Part shown: positions 36,134 through 44,594 of the stretch, piece by piece
Layout of the letters: every line of letters starts with the position of its first letter
Numbering within the stretch: the first letter of the stretch is position 1
Position numbers and translations under genes: made by a program
From: Paracoccus sp. Z118
Lineage (GTDB): Bacteria > Pseudomonadota > Alphaproteobacteria > Rhodobacterales > Rhodobacteraceae
Assembly (NCBI RefSeq): GCF_019061185.1
Contig: NZ_JAHQZU010000005.1
Span: 62,001-126,000, forward strand
Direction: 5' to 3'
Length of the DNA: 64,000 bases
Notes under the pieces: model-generated
What the model saw: the letters and a program-made list of their open reading frames with translations, nothing else
Database searches by the model: none
What the model was told of the DNA's origin: nothing

Positions 36134-36727
36134 ATGAGGGCGCTGATCGTGGTCGACATGCAAGTCGATTTCTGCCCCGGCGGTGCGCTCGCCGTGGCCG
36201 GCGGCGACGAGATCGTGGCCCCGATCAACGCGCTGATGGGGGAATACGACAGCGTCGTGCTGACCCAGGACTGGCACCCGGCGGATCATTCCAGCTTCGC
36301 CGCAAGCCATCCGGGGGCGGAATCCTATTCCACCGTGCAGATGCCCTACGGCCCGCAAGTGCTGTGGCCGAGCCATTGCGTGATCGGCACCGGCGGCGCC
36401 GCGTTCCACCCCGAATTGCTGCTGGACCGCGCCGACATGATCATCCGCAAGGGCTTCCGCGCCGGGATCGACAGCTATTCGGCGTTTTTCGAGAACGACA
36501 GGACCACGCCCACCGGCCTTGCCGGCTATCTGCGCGAACGCGGCCTGACCGATCTGCATTTCGTCGGCCTCGCCCATGATTTCTGCGTCGCGTGGTCGGC
36601 GATCGACGCGCTGCGGCTGGGCTTTTCCGCCACCGTGCTGGAATCGGCGACGCGGGCCATCGACCTCGACGGCTCGCGCGAGGCTGCGCGTGGCGCGATG
36701 CGCGAAGCGGGGGTGACGCTCGCATGA
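36134..36727 (+). CDS. pncA: Nicotinamidase
   Basis: The 197-residue enzyme hydrolyses nicotinamide to nicotinate for NAD salvage. The catalytic triad can be placed at Asp8 (VVDMQVDF), Lys106 (IIRKGF) and Cys151 ([12 protein letters not shown]). Probable metal ligands are Asp46, His48 and His81 ([16 protein letters not shown]). Its stop overlaps the pncB start, so nicotinate passes to the next enzyme of the same operon. The ATG at 36134 follows GAGGAG. Confidence 0.93.
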   Translation: MRALIVVDMQVDFCPGGALAVAGGDEIVAPINALMGEYDSVVLTQDWHPADHSSFAASHPGAESYSTVQMPYGPQVLWPSHCVIGTGGAAFHPELLLDRADMIIRKGFRAGIDSYSAFFENDRTTPTGLAGYLRERGLTDLHFVGLAHDFCVAWSAIDALRLGFSATVLESATRAIDLDGSREAARGAMREAGVTLA

Positions 36728-38031
36728 TGATCCCGACCGTCGATATCGCCACGCGCGTCTATAACCACAAGTGGAAGATCGACCCGATCGTCCGCTCGCT
36801 GATCGACACCGATTTCTACAAGCTGCTGATGTGCCAGTCGGTGTTCCGCAACCGGCGCGGCGTGAACGTCACCTTCCGCCTCATCAACCGCTCCAGCTCG
36901 ATCCGCCTTGCCGACCTGATCGACGAAGGGGAGCTGCGCGAGCAGCTGGACCATGTGCGCTCCATCTCGCTGACGCGCGGCGAATCTACCTGGATGCGGG
37001 GCAACACCTTCTACGGCAAGCGGCAGATGTTCCGCCCCGACTTCATGGAGTTCCTGGAGGGCCTGCGCCTGCCCGAATACCAGCTGGAGCGCGTGGACGG
37101 ACAATACGAGCTGACCTTCGAGGGTCCGTGGCCCGAGGTGATGCTGTGGGAAATCCCCGCCCTCGCCATCATCATGGAGCTGCGCTCGCGCGCGGTGCTG
37201 AAGGATCTCGGCCGGTTCGAGCTGCAGGTCCTCTATGCCCGTGCCATGACGCGCATCTGGGAAAAGATCGAGGCGCTGCGGGCGCTCGGCCCCGACCTGC
37301 GGATCGCGGATTTCGGGACACGGCGGCGGCACAGTTTCCTGTGGCAGGACTGGTGCGTGCAGGCGCTGATCGAAGGCCTGGGCGAGCGTTTCACCGGCAC
37401 CTCCAACTGCCTGATCGCCATGCGCCGCGACATCGAGGCGATCGGCACCAACGCGCACGAACTGCCGATGGTCTATGCCGCGTTGGCCGACACGGATGCG
37501 GAACTGCGGCAGTCCCCCTATCGCGTGCTCGCCGACTGGCAGGAAGAACACGACGGCAACCTGCGCATCATCCTGCCCGACACCTACGGCTCCAAACCGT
37601 TCCTGGACAACGCCCCGGACTGGCTGGCCGGATGGACCGGGCTGCGGGTCGATTCGGGCGATCCGGTCGCGGTGACGGAATACGCGATCGAATGGTGGAA
37701 AAGCCGCGGCGAGGACCCGCGCGAGAAGCTGGTGATCTTTTCCGACGGGTTGGACGTGGACCAGATCGCGATGCTGTTCCAGCGATTCAACGGCCGGGTG
37801 AAGGTCAGCTTCGGCTGGGGCACGCTGCTGACCAACGACTTCCGGGGACTGGCGGCGGGCGACGGGCTGGCCCCGTTCAGCCTGGTCTGCAAGGCTGCGG
37901 CGGCGAATGGCGAGCCGACCGTGAAGCTGTCTGACAACCCGGAGAAGGCGACGGGGCCTGCGGAGCTGATCGCGCATTATCGCGAGGTGTTCGGGGTGGG
38001 CGAGCAGCAGCGGTTCGACGTGCTGGTGTGA
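36724..38031 (+). CDS. pncB: Nicotinate phosphoribosyltransferase
   Basis: The 435-residue enzyme makes nicotinate mononucleotide from nicotinate and PRPP. Recognisable segments are [17 protein letters not shown] near the N-terminus, the [10 protein letters not shown] loop with the phosphorylatable histidine region, [20 protein letters not shown], and [11 protein letters not shown]. It starts at the ATGA overlap with pncA. Together they form the first two steps of nicotinamide salvage through the Preiss-Handler route; nadE lies beyond the vapBC pair. Confidence 0.94.
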   Translation: MMIPTVDIATRVYNHKWKIDPIVRSLIDTDFYKLLMCQSVFRNRRGVNVTFRLINRSSSIRLADLIDEGELREQLDHVRSISLTRGESTWMRGNTFYGKRQMFRPDFMEFLEGLRLPEYQLERVDGQYELTFEGPWPEVMLWEIPALAIIMELRSRAVLKDLGRFELQVLYARAMTRIWEKIEALRALGPDLRIADFGTRRRHSFLWQDWCVQALIEGLGERFTGTSNCLIAMRRDIEAIGTNAHELPMVYAALADTDAELRQSPYRVLADWQEEHDGNLRIILPDTYGSKPFLDNAPDWLAGWTGLRVDSGDPVAVTEYAIEWWKSRGEDPREKLVIFSDGLDVDQIAMLFQRFNGRVKVSFGWGTLLTNDFRGLAAGDGLAPFSLVCKAAAANGEPTVKLSDNPEKATGPAELIAHYREVFGVGEQQRFDVLV

Positions 38032-38064
38032 TCGCAAGTTAATCTCGGAGGGGCCTTGGCCCGC

Positions 38065-38451
38065 TCACACCATCCGCACGGGCCCGCCATATTCCGCGAT
38101 CTTCCGGTCGGCGGTCAGCAGCACCATCCCTTCGGCCATCGCCTGCGCCACCAGCATCCGGTCGAACGGATCGCCGTGGACGTGGGGCAGCGTCGGGATG
38201 GCAAGACAATGCCGCCCCTTGACCGGGAGTTCGAGGTAGCCGTTGGCGAGAAGGCCGGCGCGCAGGGTGCCCGGTTCGGTGCGGAAATCGGCGCGGTTCC
38301 GGCTGCGCTTGATCGCCACCTCCCAGATGGACGCGACGCTGAACCAGAGCGTATTTGCCTTGTCCTTGATGAGCCGGTCGGCTTTGGGCGTCATCAGGTC
38401 ATCCCGCCCTGCCGACCAGATCAGCAGATGCGTATCGAGTAGCAGGTTCAA
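38065..38451 (-). CDS. vapC: PIN-domain toxin (VapC family)
   Basis: The 128-residue PIN ribonuclease has the acidic residues expected for VapC: Asp6 (LLLDTHLLIW), Glu44 (SIWEVAIK), Asp97 (GDPFDRMLVAQA) and Asp115 (LLTADRKI). VapC toxins cut tRNA or rRNA and stop translation when the antitoxin is lost. Its start overlaps the stop of the antitoxin gene (ATGA), giving the standard antitoxin-first order. Confidence 0.9.
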   Translation of the reverse strand: MNLLLDTHLLIWSAGRDDLMTPKADRLIKDKANTLWFSVASIWEVAIKRSRNRADFRTEPGTLRAGLLANGYLELPVKGRHCLAIPTLPHVHGDPFDRMLVAQAMAEGMVLLTADRKIAEYGGPVRMV

Positions 38452-38738
38452 TGCGTGTCCTCGGGCTTGCGCTGATCGGGCGGCACGTAAAGGCCGCTGC
38501 CATCATACTTGCCCTCGAACATCGCCTGAATCTCGTCGGCGAACATGTCGTCGAAATCCTCGGGAATATCGACCTTGCCCTTGAGGAATCCCGTGCGGCG
38601 CGGCGCGGGCTGTTCCACCAGCGTCACCTTGACCACCGGCTTGCCGGCGCGGGCGATGATGAACGGCTCGCCGTTTTCGACCCCCTCGACCAGTTTCGAG
38701 AGATGCGTCTTGGCTTCGTGCATGTTGACGGTCTTCAT
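38448..38738 (-). CDS. Type II antitoxin, Phd/YefM family, partner of VapC
   Basis: This 96-residue protein starts MKTVNMHEAKTHLSKLVEGV and continues GEPFIIARAGKPVVKV, the classic Phd/YefM DNA-binding fold. The C-terminal half (DIPEDFDDMFADEIQAMFEG) would neutralise the toxin. Phd-type antitoxins repress their own promoter cooperatively with the toxin. Two adjacent palindromes directly upstream fit an autoregulatory operator and a ribosome site held in a hairpin. Confidence 0.88.
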   Translation of the reverse strand: MKTVNMHEAKTHLSKLVEGVENGEPFIIARAGKPVVKVTLVEQPAPRRTGFLKGKVDIPEDFDDMFADEIQAMFEGKYDGSGLYVPPDQRKPEDTH

Positions 38739-38740
38739 GG

Positions 38741-38765
38741 CCGGACCTCCGGTTGGCTAAGCCAA
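38741..38765. promoter_or_regulatory. Tandem palindromes upstream of the toxin-antitoxin operon
   Basis: CCGGA-CC-TCCGG (38741-38752) contains the GGAGG ribosome site of the antitoxin on its complementary strand. It directly abuts TTGGCT-A-AGCCAA (38753-38765), a perfect 13-base palindrome. The second is a good candidate operator for the antitoxin-toxin complex; the first could fold in mRNA and restrain translation. Function is inferred from position and symmetry. Confidence 0.5.
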
Positions 38766-38788
38766 GTTAGTCCGGGCATGACACCCTT

Positions 38789-40447
38789 TCAACTGTCGTC
38801 GCGCCACTTGTTGACCAGCGGATAGCGCCGGTCCAGCCAGAAGCTGCGCGGCGAAAGGCGCGGTCCGGGGGCGGACTGATAGCGTTTCCATTCGCTGCCG
38901 TTCAGCAGCCGCTCCACGCGCCGCACCGTTTCGCGGTCGAAGCCCCGGTCCACGAGGTCGGCGACCGACAGGTCGTCTTCCACCAGCCCGGTCAGGATCG
39001 GGTCGAGCACCTCGTAGGGGGGCAGCGTATCCGCGTCCTTCTGGTCGGGACGCAGTTCGGCGGACGGCGGCTTGTCGATGATCGCGGGCGGGATCACCTC
39101 GCCCGCCGGGGCGGCCATCCAATCCCGGTGGTTCTCGTTCCGCCAGCGGCAGATGCGGAACACCCGCGTCTTGTAGAGATCCTTCAGCGGGTTATATCCG
39201 CCCGCCATGTCGCCGTAGATGGTGGCGTAACCGACCGCCACCTCGGATTTGTTGCCGGTGGACAGCAGCATCTCGCCATGCTTGTTCGAGACGGCCATCA
39301 GCAGCAGCCCGCGAAGGCGGGACTGGATGTTTTCCTCGGTCAGGTCGGGCTTCGTGCCCTCCATCACGCCGGCCAGCGCGTCGGTCGCGGCGAGGCGCGG
39401 GGCTTCGATCGGAATCGTGTCCATGCGGATGCCCAGCCGCCGCGCCAGTTCCTCGGCATCGTCCAGCGAGTGCTGGCTGGAATAGGCCGAGGGCAGGCGC
39501 ACCCCGCGCACGTTCTCCGGCCCCAGCGTGTCGGCGGCAATCGCCGCCACCAGCGCCGAGTCGATGCCGCCCGAGAGGCCCAGCACGACCTTGCGGAAGC
39601 CCGACTTCCGCATGTAGTCGCCCAGACCCACGCACATGGCGCGGTAGTCCTGTTCCCATTCGTCCGGCTGCGGGACCATCTCGCCCGGCTCGGCCCGCCA
39701 GCCATCCGCTGTCCGCCCGAAATCCACATGCACCACCGCCGGATCGAAGGGCGCCAGCTGCACGACCTTGTGGCCGCCGGGGTTCAGCACGAAACTTGCC
39801 CCGTCATAGACCTGATCGTCCTGCCCCCCGACCATGTTCAGGTAAGCCAGCGGCAGTTCGCTCTCGACCACGCGGGCGACCATGTGGCCCATGCGCAGGT
39901 CCAGCTTGCCGCGATGATAGGGGCTGCCGTTCGGCACCAGCAGGATCTCGGCCCCGGTTTCCGCCAGGGTTTCCGTCACCGGCTGCCACCAGGCGTCCTC
40001 GCAGATCGGGCTGCCGATGCGGACGCCGTCCACGACATAGGGGCCGCTGATCGGGCCGGGATCGAACAGGCGCAACTCGTCGAAAAGCTGCTTGTGGGGC
40101 AGTTCGTGCTTGAGGACCCTGGCCGCAATCCGCCCGCCCTGAAGGATCAGGTAGGCGTTGTAGAGCATGTCGCCCTCGGCCCACGGCGCGCCGATGCCGA
40201 GCGTCGGACCGTCGGCGCAGTCCGCCGCCAGCCGCTCGATCACCGTCCGGCAGTCGCGCTGGAAGGCGGGCTTCAGCACCAGATCCTGCGTCTGGTAGCC
40301 GGTCAGGAACATCTCGGGCAGCGCGACCATGTTCGCGCCCGCCGCGCGCCCCTTTTCCCACGCATCCCGTGCCAGCGCGGCGTTTCCGTCCAGATCGCCG
40401 ACGGTGGCGTTGAGCTGGGCGAGGGTCAGGCGAAAGCGGTCGGTCAT
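38789..40447 (-). CDS. nadE: Glutamine-dependent NAD+ synthetase
   Basis: The 552-residue bifunctional enzyme amidates nicotinate adenine dinucleotide to NAD+. The N-terminal nitrilase-type glutaminase has the triad Glu45 (ALPEMFLTGY), Lys113 (LKHELPH) and Cys149 (GSPICEDAWW). The C-terminal synthetase has the SGGIDSALVAAIAADTLG pyrophosphate loop and LLSTGNKSEVAVGYATIYGD. It belongs functionally with pncA-pncB, from which it is separated by the vapBC pair on the same strand as nadE. The ATG at 40447 gives the family N-terminus. Confidence 0.95.
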   Translation of the reverse strand: MTDRFRLTLAQLNATVGDLDGNAALARDAWEKGRAAGANMVALPEMFLTGYQTQDLVLKPAFQRDCRTVIERLAADCADGPTLGIGAPWAEGDMLYNAYLILQGGRIAARVLKHELPHKQLFDELRLFDPGPISGPYVVDGVRIGSPICEDAWWQPVTETLAETGAEILLVPNGSPYHRGKLDLRMGHMVARVVESELPLAYLNMVGGQDDQVYDGASFVLNPGGHKVVQLAPFDPAVVHVDFGRTADGWRAEPGEMVPQPDEWEQDYRAMCVGLGDYMRKSGFRKVVLGLSGGIDSALVAAIAADTLGPENVRGVRLPSAYSSQHSLDDAEELARRLGIRMDTIPIEAPRLAATDALAGVMEGTKPDLTEENIQSRLRGLLLMAVSNKHGEMLLSTGNKSEVAVGYATIYGDMAGGYNPLKDLYKTRVFRICRWRNENHRDWMAAPAGEVIPPAIIDKPPSAELRPDQKDADTLPPYEVLDPILTGLVEDDLSVADLVDRGFDRETVRRVERLLNGSEWKRYQSAPGPRLSPRSFWLDRRYPLVNKWRDDS

Positions 40448-40518
40448 GGGCTCTCCGGGCGCAGGCATATGGCCCGACGATAGGGGAGCGGCGGGCCGAG
40501 GGAAAGCGCCCCGGAAGG

Positions 40519-40560
40519 CCCAAGTAAAGCACTTGGGAACCCCCGCCCCTCGTCAGGGGC
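40519..40560. promoter_or_regulatory. Two hairpins in the nadE / MORN-protein divergent region
   Basis: CCCAAGT-AAAGC-ACTTGGG (40519-40537) is a perfect 7-base-pair inverted repeat, followed by GCCCCT-CGTC-AGGGGC (40545-40560). They lie 72 bases upstream of nadE and 64-105 bases upstream of the MORN gene. The first is A+T-richer than its surroundings and could be an operator; the second may be a transcript hairpin. No regulator is identified. Confidence 0.4.
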
Positions 40561-40623
40561 TTTGCCGCCCCGGCCGCATGCGGTAAACGCGGGCCGAAGC
40601 GGAAACGGCAGGGGACCCAAGCG

Positions 40624-42117
40624 ATGAAAGCGGCACTCGTGAGCGTGGCGATGCTGATGGCGCTGGGCCTGCCGGCCTCGGCCGAGCCGGTCGTGACCAA
40701 GCAGTATGACGATGGCGGCGTCTATGAGGGCACCTTCCGGGGCGGCCTCCAGCACGGACGCGGCAGCTATTCGCTGCCCTCCGGCTACCGCTACGAGGGC
40801 GACTGGGTGGATGGCGAAATCGTCGGCCAAGGCACCGCCACCTATCCCGACGGCTCGATCTATGAAGGGCAGTTCGATGGCGGCAAGCCGAACGGCCGCG
40901 GCAGGATCACCTATCCCGACGGGGGCACCTACGAGGGCGACTGGGTGGATGGCGAGATCACCGGTTCGGGCGTTGCGACCTACGCCAATGGCTCGGTTTA
41001 CGAGGGGGGCTTTGCGGGCGCCCTGCATGACGGCACCGGCACGCTGACCCAGCCGAACGGCTATCGCTACGAAGGCGATTGGGCGCGGGGCGAGAAGGAG
41101 GGCCTTGGGCGGATCACCTATCCCGACGGTTCGGTCTATGAGGGCGGGATGCTGGCCGGAATGCGCGCGGGGCGCGGCACACTGACCATGCCGGACGGGC
41201 TGGTCTATGACGGCGTCTGGGCCGCGGGCCGCATGAACGGGCCGGGCCGGCTGGTGCAGGCCAATGGCGACATCTACGAAGGCGATATGCGCGGCGACCG
41301 GCGCGAGGGGCAGGGCACCGCCACCTATGTCGGCGGCGACGTCTATACGGGCGGCTTCCGCGCCGACAAGCGCCACGGCAAGGGCACGTTCACCGGCACC
41401 GACGGCTATGTCTATGACGGCGACTGGGTCGATGGCCGGATGGAGGGGCAGGGCCGCATCACCTTCCCCGACGGCTCGGTCTATGACGGGGCGCTGCTGG
41501 CGGACCAGCCCGAGGGCCGGGGCCGCATCACCTACCCGGACGGCGCGAGTTACGACGGCGACTGGGCCGGGGGCGTGATCGAGGGGCAGGGCACCGCGAC
41601 CTACGCCAACGGCATGGTCTATACCGGCGGCTTCAAGGCGGCGCGCAATGACGGGCAGGGGCGGATGACCTATCCCGACGGCTATGTCTATGACGGCGGC
41701 TGGAAGGACGGCCAGCGCCACGGGCAGGGCACCGCCACCTATGCCGACGGCACCATCTATACCGGCGAGTTCGCAGAGGGCGCGCGCGAGGGGCAGGGCG
41801 CGCTGACCACGCCCGACGGCTTCCGCTACGAGGGCGGCTGGAAGGACGGCGAGATCGACGGCGAGGGCGTTGCGACCTATGCCAATGGCGACGTCTATTC
41901 CGGCAGCTTCCAGAACGGAAAGCGGCAGGGGGCCGGGGTGATGCGCTATGCCTCGGGGCAGGTGGCGCAGGGCGACTGGCAGCAGGACCGGCTGGCGCGG
42001 CCCTCGCCGGCGGAAGGGGCCGTGCTCGAACCCGACGCCGAGGCGCCCGAGACGCCCGCCACGCCGGATGCCCATGCGGCGGAGCCGAATCCGGGCGCCA
42101 CGGGAGCGGCCGAGTAA
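40624..42117 (+). CDS. Exported MORN-repeat protein (18 repeats)
   Basis: The 497-residue protein has a signal peptide (MKAALVSVAMLMALGLPASA, cleavage before EP), then 18 consecutive 23-residue MORN repeats of the form G-x-x-Y-x-G-x-W/F-x-x-G-x-x-x-G-x-G-x-x-x-x-x-D/N from about residue 31 to 444. A degenerate nineteenth unit and a Pro/Ala/Glu-rich tail follow. MORN repeats make extended beta-hairpin sheets that bind membranes or proteins. Repeats alternate between Trp and Phe/Met at one position. Secretion suggests a periplasmic or surface scaffold; the partner is unknown. Confidence 0.88.
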   Translation: MKAALVSVAMLMALGLPASAEPVVTKQYDDGGVYEGTFRGGLQHGRGSYSLPSGYRYEGDWVDGEIVGQGTATYPDGSIYEGQFDGGKPNGRGRITYPDGGTYEGDWVDGEITGSGVATYANGSVYEGGFAGALHDGTGTLTQPNGYRYEGDWARGEKEGLGRITYPDGSVYEGGMLAGMRAGRGTLTMPDGLVYDGVWAAGRMNGPGRLVQANGDIYEGDMRGDRREGQGTATYVGGDVYTGGFRADKRHGKGTFTGTDGYVYDGDWVDGRMEGQGRITFPDGSVYDGALLADQPEGRGRITYPDGASYDGDWAGGVIEGQGTATYANGMVYTGGFKAARNDGQGRMTYPDGYVYDGGWKDGQRHGQGTATYADGTIYTGEFAEGAREGQGALTTPDGFRYEGGWKDGEIDGEGVATYANGDVYSGSFQNGKRQGAGVMRYASGQVAQGDWQQDRLARPSPAEGAVLEPDAEAPETPATPDAHAAEPNPGATGAAE

Positions 42118-42136
42118 GCCGCTCCCCACCGTTGTC

Positions 42137-42160
42137 GCCGGCAGCGCCTTCGCCGCCGGC
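42137..42160. terminator. Hairpin between convergent MORN and FAA-hydrolase genes
   Basis: GCCGGC-A-GCG (42137-42146) pairs with CGC-C-GCCGGC (42151-42160) around CCTT, with one mismatch. It lies 19 bases past the MORN stop and 11 bases before the convergent stop. No U-tract follows, so it could slow both polymerases or protect both 3' ends. Confidence 0.45.
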
Positions 42161-42171
42161 AGGTGTCGATC

Positions 42172-42870
42172 CTACTCGGCCGGACCCAGCGTCAGTTCCA
42201 CCTCGGCCAGGCCGTCAACGCCGCCCCGCAGGCGGCCACCCGGTTCGACCGGGCCGACGCCGGCGGGGGTGCCGGTGTAGATCACGTCGCCCGGGTGGAG
42301 ATGGTAGTAGTGCGAGAGGTCCGACAGGATCTCCGGCACCGACCAGATCAGGTCCGATAGCTTCGCGTCCTGGCGGATGCTGCCGTCGAGTTCCATCCAG
42401 ATGCGCTGTCCGTCGATCTTGCCGAAGCCTTCCGCGCGAGTGATGGGCGACAGCACCGCGGACTGCTCGAAGTCCTTGCCGAAGTCCCACGGGCGGCCCT
42501 TTTCGCGCGCCTTCAGCTGCAGGTCGCGGCGGGTCATGTCGAGGCCGGTGGCATAGCCGAAGACGGCATCCATCACCGCGTCCTTGCCCGCCTTGAACAG
42601 CGGCGCGCCGATGACGACGACGAACTCCATCTCGTGATGCAGGTTCTGCGTGCCGGGCGGATAGGGGACCGTGGCGCCGCTCTGCACCAGCGCCTGCGCG
42701 TGCTTGAGGAAGTAGAACGGCGCTTCGCGATCGACCTCGACCCCCATCTCCTTGGCGTGGTCGGCGTAGTTGCGGCCGACGCAGAAGATGCGGTGGACGG
42801 GGTATGCGCTGTCTTCGCCGACCACCGGCACTGCGGGGAATTCGGGGCTTTCGAAAAGTCGTTTGGTCAT
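42172..42870 (-). CDS. Fumarylacetoacetate hydrolase family protein
   Basis: The 232-residue protein carries the FAH core: IFCVGRNYADHAKEMGVEVD, the metal ligands in LHHEMEFVVVIG, the RRDLQLKAREKGRPWDFGKD loop, and DVIYTGTPAGVGPVEPGG. Members hydrolyse or decarboxylate acylpyruvates and related diketo acids. It is the last gene of an operon with an SsuABC-like importer, so it may act on the imported compound. The ATG at 42870 has GAGGAA upstream; an in-frame GTG at 42885 is an alternative. Confidence 0.85.
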   Translation of the reverse strand: MTKRLFESPEFPAVPVVGEDSAYPVHRIFCVGRNYADHAKEMGVEVDREAPFYFLKHAQALVQSGATVPYPPGTQNLHHEMEFVVVIGAPLFKAGKDAVMDAVFGYATGLDMTRRDLQLKAREKGRPWDFGKDFEQSAVLSPITRAEGFGKIDGQRIWMELDGSIRQDAKLSDLIWSVPEILSDLSHYYHLHPGDVIYTGTPAGVGPVEPGGRLRGGVDGLAEVELTLGPAE

Positions 42871-42877
42871 AGGTTCC

Positions 42878-43750
42878 TCATTCACCCGCTTTGCGGTTCT
42901 GCCAGAAGACGATCTTGCGCTCGGCCAGCACCACCGCGCCGAACATGGCGAGGCCGATGAGGCTGAGATAGATGATGAGCGCGAACACCCGCGCGGTATC
43001 CAGTTGCGACGCGGCGACCCGGATCAGCTCGCCGAAACCCTTGCCGCCGCCGAGGAACTCGGCCGTGATGGCACCGGCCATGACGCCGAGCGCGGCGATC
43101 TTCAGCCCGGTGAAGATCTGGGGCAGGGCGGTCGGGAACTTCAGCCCGATCAGCGTCTGCCAGCGCGACGCGCGCATGATGCGGTATAGCTGGCGCGACT
43201 CCTCGTCCGCGGCCTGAAGGCCCGAGGCGGTGCCCACGATCACCGGGAAGACCGAGACGAACACCGCCAGCGCGATCTTGCTTTCCAGCCCGAAGCCCAT
43301 CCACGCCACGAACAGCGGCGCGAAGGCGATCTTGGGCATGGTGTCGATGGCGACGAGATAGGGCATCACGGCGAGCGCGCCGAACTTGGTTTCCCCGACC
43401 AGCGTCCCCAGCGCGATCCCCAGCGCGGCGGCGATGACGAAGCCGGCCAGCACCTCCTGCGTGGTGATCCACAGCGCCGACAGCATGTAGCCGCCGGTCG
43501 CGATGTTGGTGCCGACGAAGATGATCTGGTTCCAGACCGTCGCCGGCGTCGGCAGGATGATGGTCGAAAGATAGCCCGAGACGGTGACGAGGTGCCACGC
43601 CGTCACGAGGATCACCCCGAGGATCAGGATCGAGATCGGGCGCGGGATGCGGTCGATCAGCGCATCCTCTTCCTTCCACACGGTCGAGGGGAAGTCGGCC
43701 GAGGCGACATAGGACTGGTGCGGGATGTCGATATTGGCGTCAGTGGCCAT
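42878..43750 (-). CDS. ABC transporter permease (SsuC/TauC-like)
   Basis: The 290-residue inner-membrane permease has about six helices and the BPD_transp_1 coupling loop in ADEESRQLYRIMRASRWQTL followed by IGLKFPTALPQIFTGLKIA. It resembles the permeases for sulfonates, nitrate or thiamine precursors. An N-terminal hydrophilic stretch of about 35 residues precedes the first helix. Its start overlaps the ATPase gene by 11 bases. Confidence 0.9.
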   Translation of the reverse strand: MATDANIDIPHQSYVASADFPSTVWKEEDALIDRIPRPISILILGVILVTAWHLVTVSGYLSTIILPTPATVWNQIIFVGTNIATGGYMLSALWITTQEVLAGFVIAAALGIALGTLVGETKFGALAVMPYLVAIDTMPKIAFAPLFVAWMGFGLESKIALAVFVSVFPVIVGTASGLQAADEESRQLYRIMRASRWQTLIGLKFPTALPQIFTGLKIAALGVMAGAITAEFLGGGKGFGELIRVAASQLDTARVFALIIYLSLIGLAMFGAVVLAERKIVFWQNRKAGE

Positions 43751-44594
43751 GCTGGACTCCTCCGGTCTGCGCCGTTCCGCTCTGCACGCCCGCGTCGAGG
43801 CGGTTGCGGATGTGGGAGACGTATTCCGCGAAACGCGGCTCCAGCATCATGTCGAGCGTGCGCGGGCGCGGCAGGTCGATCTTCACTTCCTCGATGATCC
43901 GCCCCGGACGGGCGCCCATGACGAACACGGTGTCCGACAGCAGCACCGCTTCCGGGATCGAGTGGGTGATGAGGAACGCGGTCGCTTTCTGCGCCATGCA
44001 GATGCGCTGCAGTTCCATGTTCATGTGGTCGCGGACCAGTTCGTCCAGCGCCGAGAAGGGCTCGTCGAGCAGCAGGATTTCCGGCCTGGTGATAAGCATC
44101 CGGCAGATCGAGGCGCGCTGCTGCATCCCGCCCGACAGCTCGGTCGGATAAGCCTGCTCGAACCCTTTCAGACCGACCAGCTCCATCAGCGCCTCGGCAT
44201 CGGCGCGGCGGGCGCGGGCGGCGGACCTGCCGCCGGCGATCTCGATCGGCAGCAGGATGTTCTCGATGGTGGTCTTCCAGGGCAGCAGCACGGCTTTCTG
44301 GAACATCATGCCGATGTCGTCGCGGGTGCCCAGCACCGGCTTGCCCGCCAGCATGACGGACCCTTCGGACGGGCTGACCAGCCCGGCCATGATCTTCAGC
44401 AGCGTGGTCTTGCCGCAGCCCGACGCGCCGATGACCGAGGTGAACGAGCCCTTCGGCAGGTCGAAGCCGACATTCGCCAGCGCCTTGACGTTCCGGCGGG
44501 CGAAGGTCTTGGACAGGCCGCGAACCTGATAGACGGGGGGCGCCGAAGCGCCCGCCGAAACCATCTGACCTTCCAGCCGGCCGGTCGCCATCAT
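43740..44594 (-). CDS. ABC transporter ATP-binding protein (SsuB/TauB-like)
   Basis: The 284-residue ATPase has Walker A GASGCGKTTLL, the Q-loop in MMFQKAVLLPWK, signature LSGGMQQRASICRML, Walker B EILLLDEPFSALDEL and the switch histidine in LITHSIPEA. It powers the adjacent permease. The start at 44594 overlaps the stop of the binding-protein gene (ATGA); the next ATG at 44591 is an equal alternative. Confidence 0.92.
   Translation of the reverse strand: MMATGRLEGQMVSAGASAPPVYQVRGLSKTFARRNVKALANVGFDLPKGSFTSVIGASGCGKTTLLKIMAGLVSPSEGSVMLAGKPVLGTRDDIGMMFQKAVLLPWKTTIENILLPIEIAGGRSAARARRADAEALMELVGLKGFEQAYPTELSGGMQQRASICRMLITRPEILLLDEPFSALDELVRDHMNMELQRICMAQKATAFLITHSIPEAVLLSDTVFVMGARPGRIIEEVKIDLPRPRTLDMMLEPRFAEYVSHIRNRLDAGVQSGTAQTGGVQHGH

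Noticed and set aside
40624..42117. Regular 69-base periodicity that could suggest a CRISPR array or satellite
   Set aside because: The periodicity is explained by in-frame 23-residue MORN repeats; there are no identical direct repeats with unique spacers.
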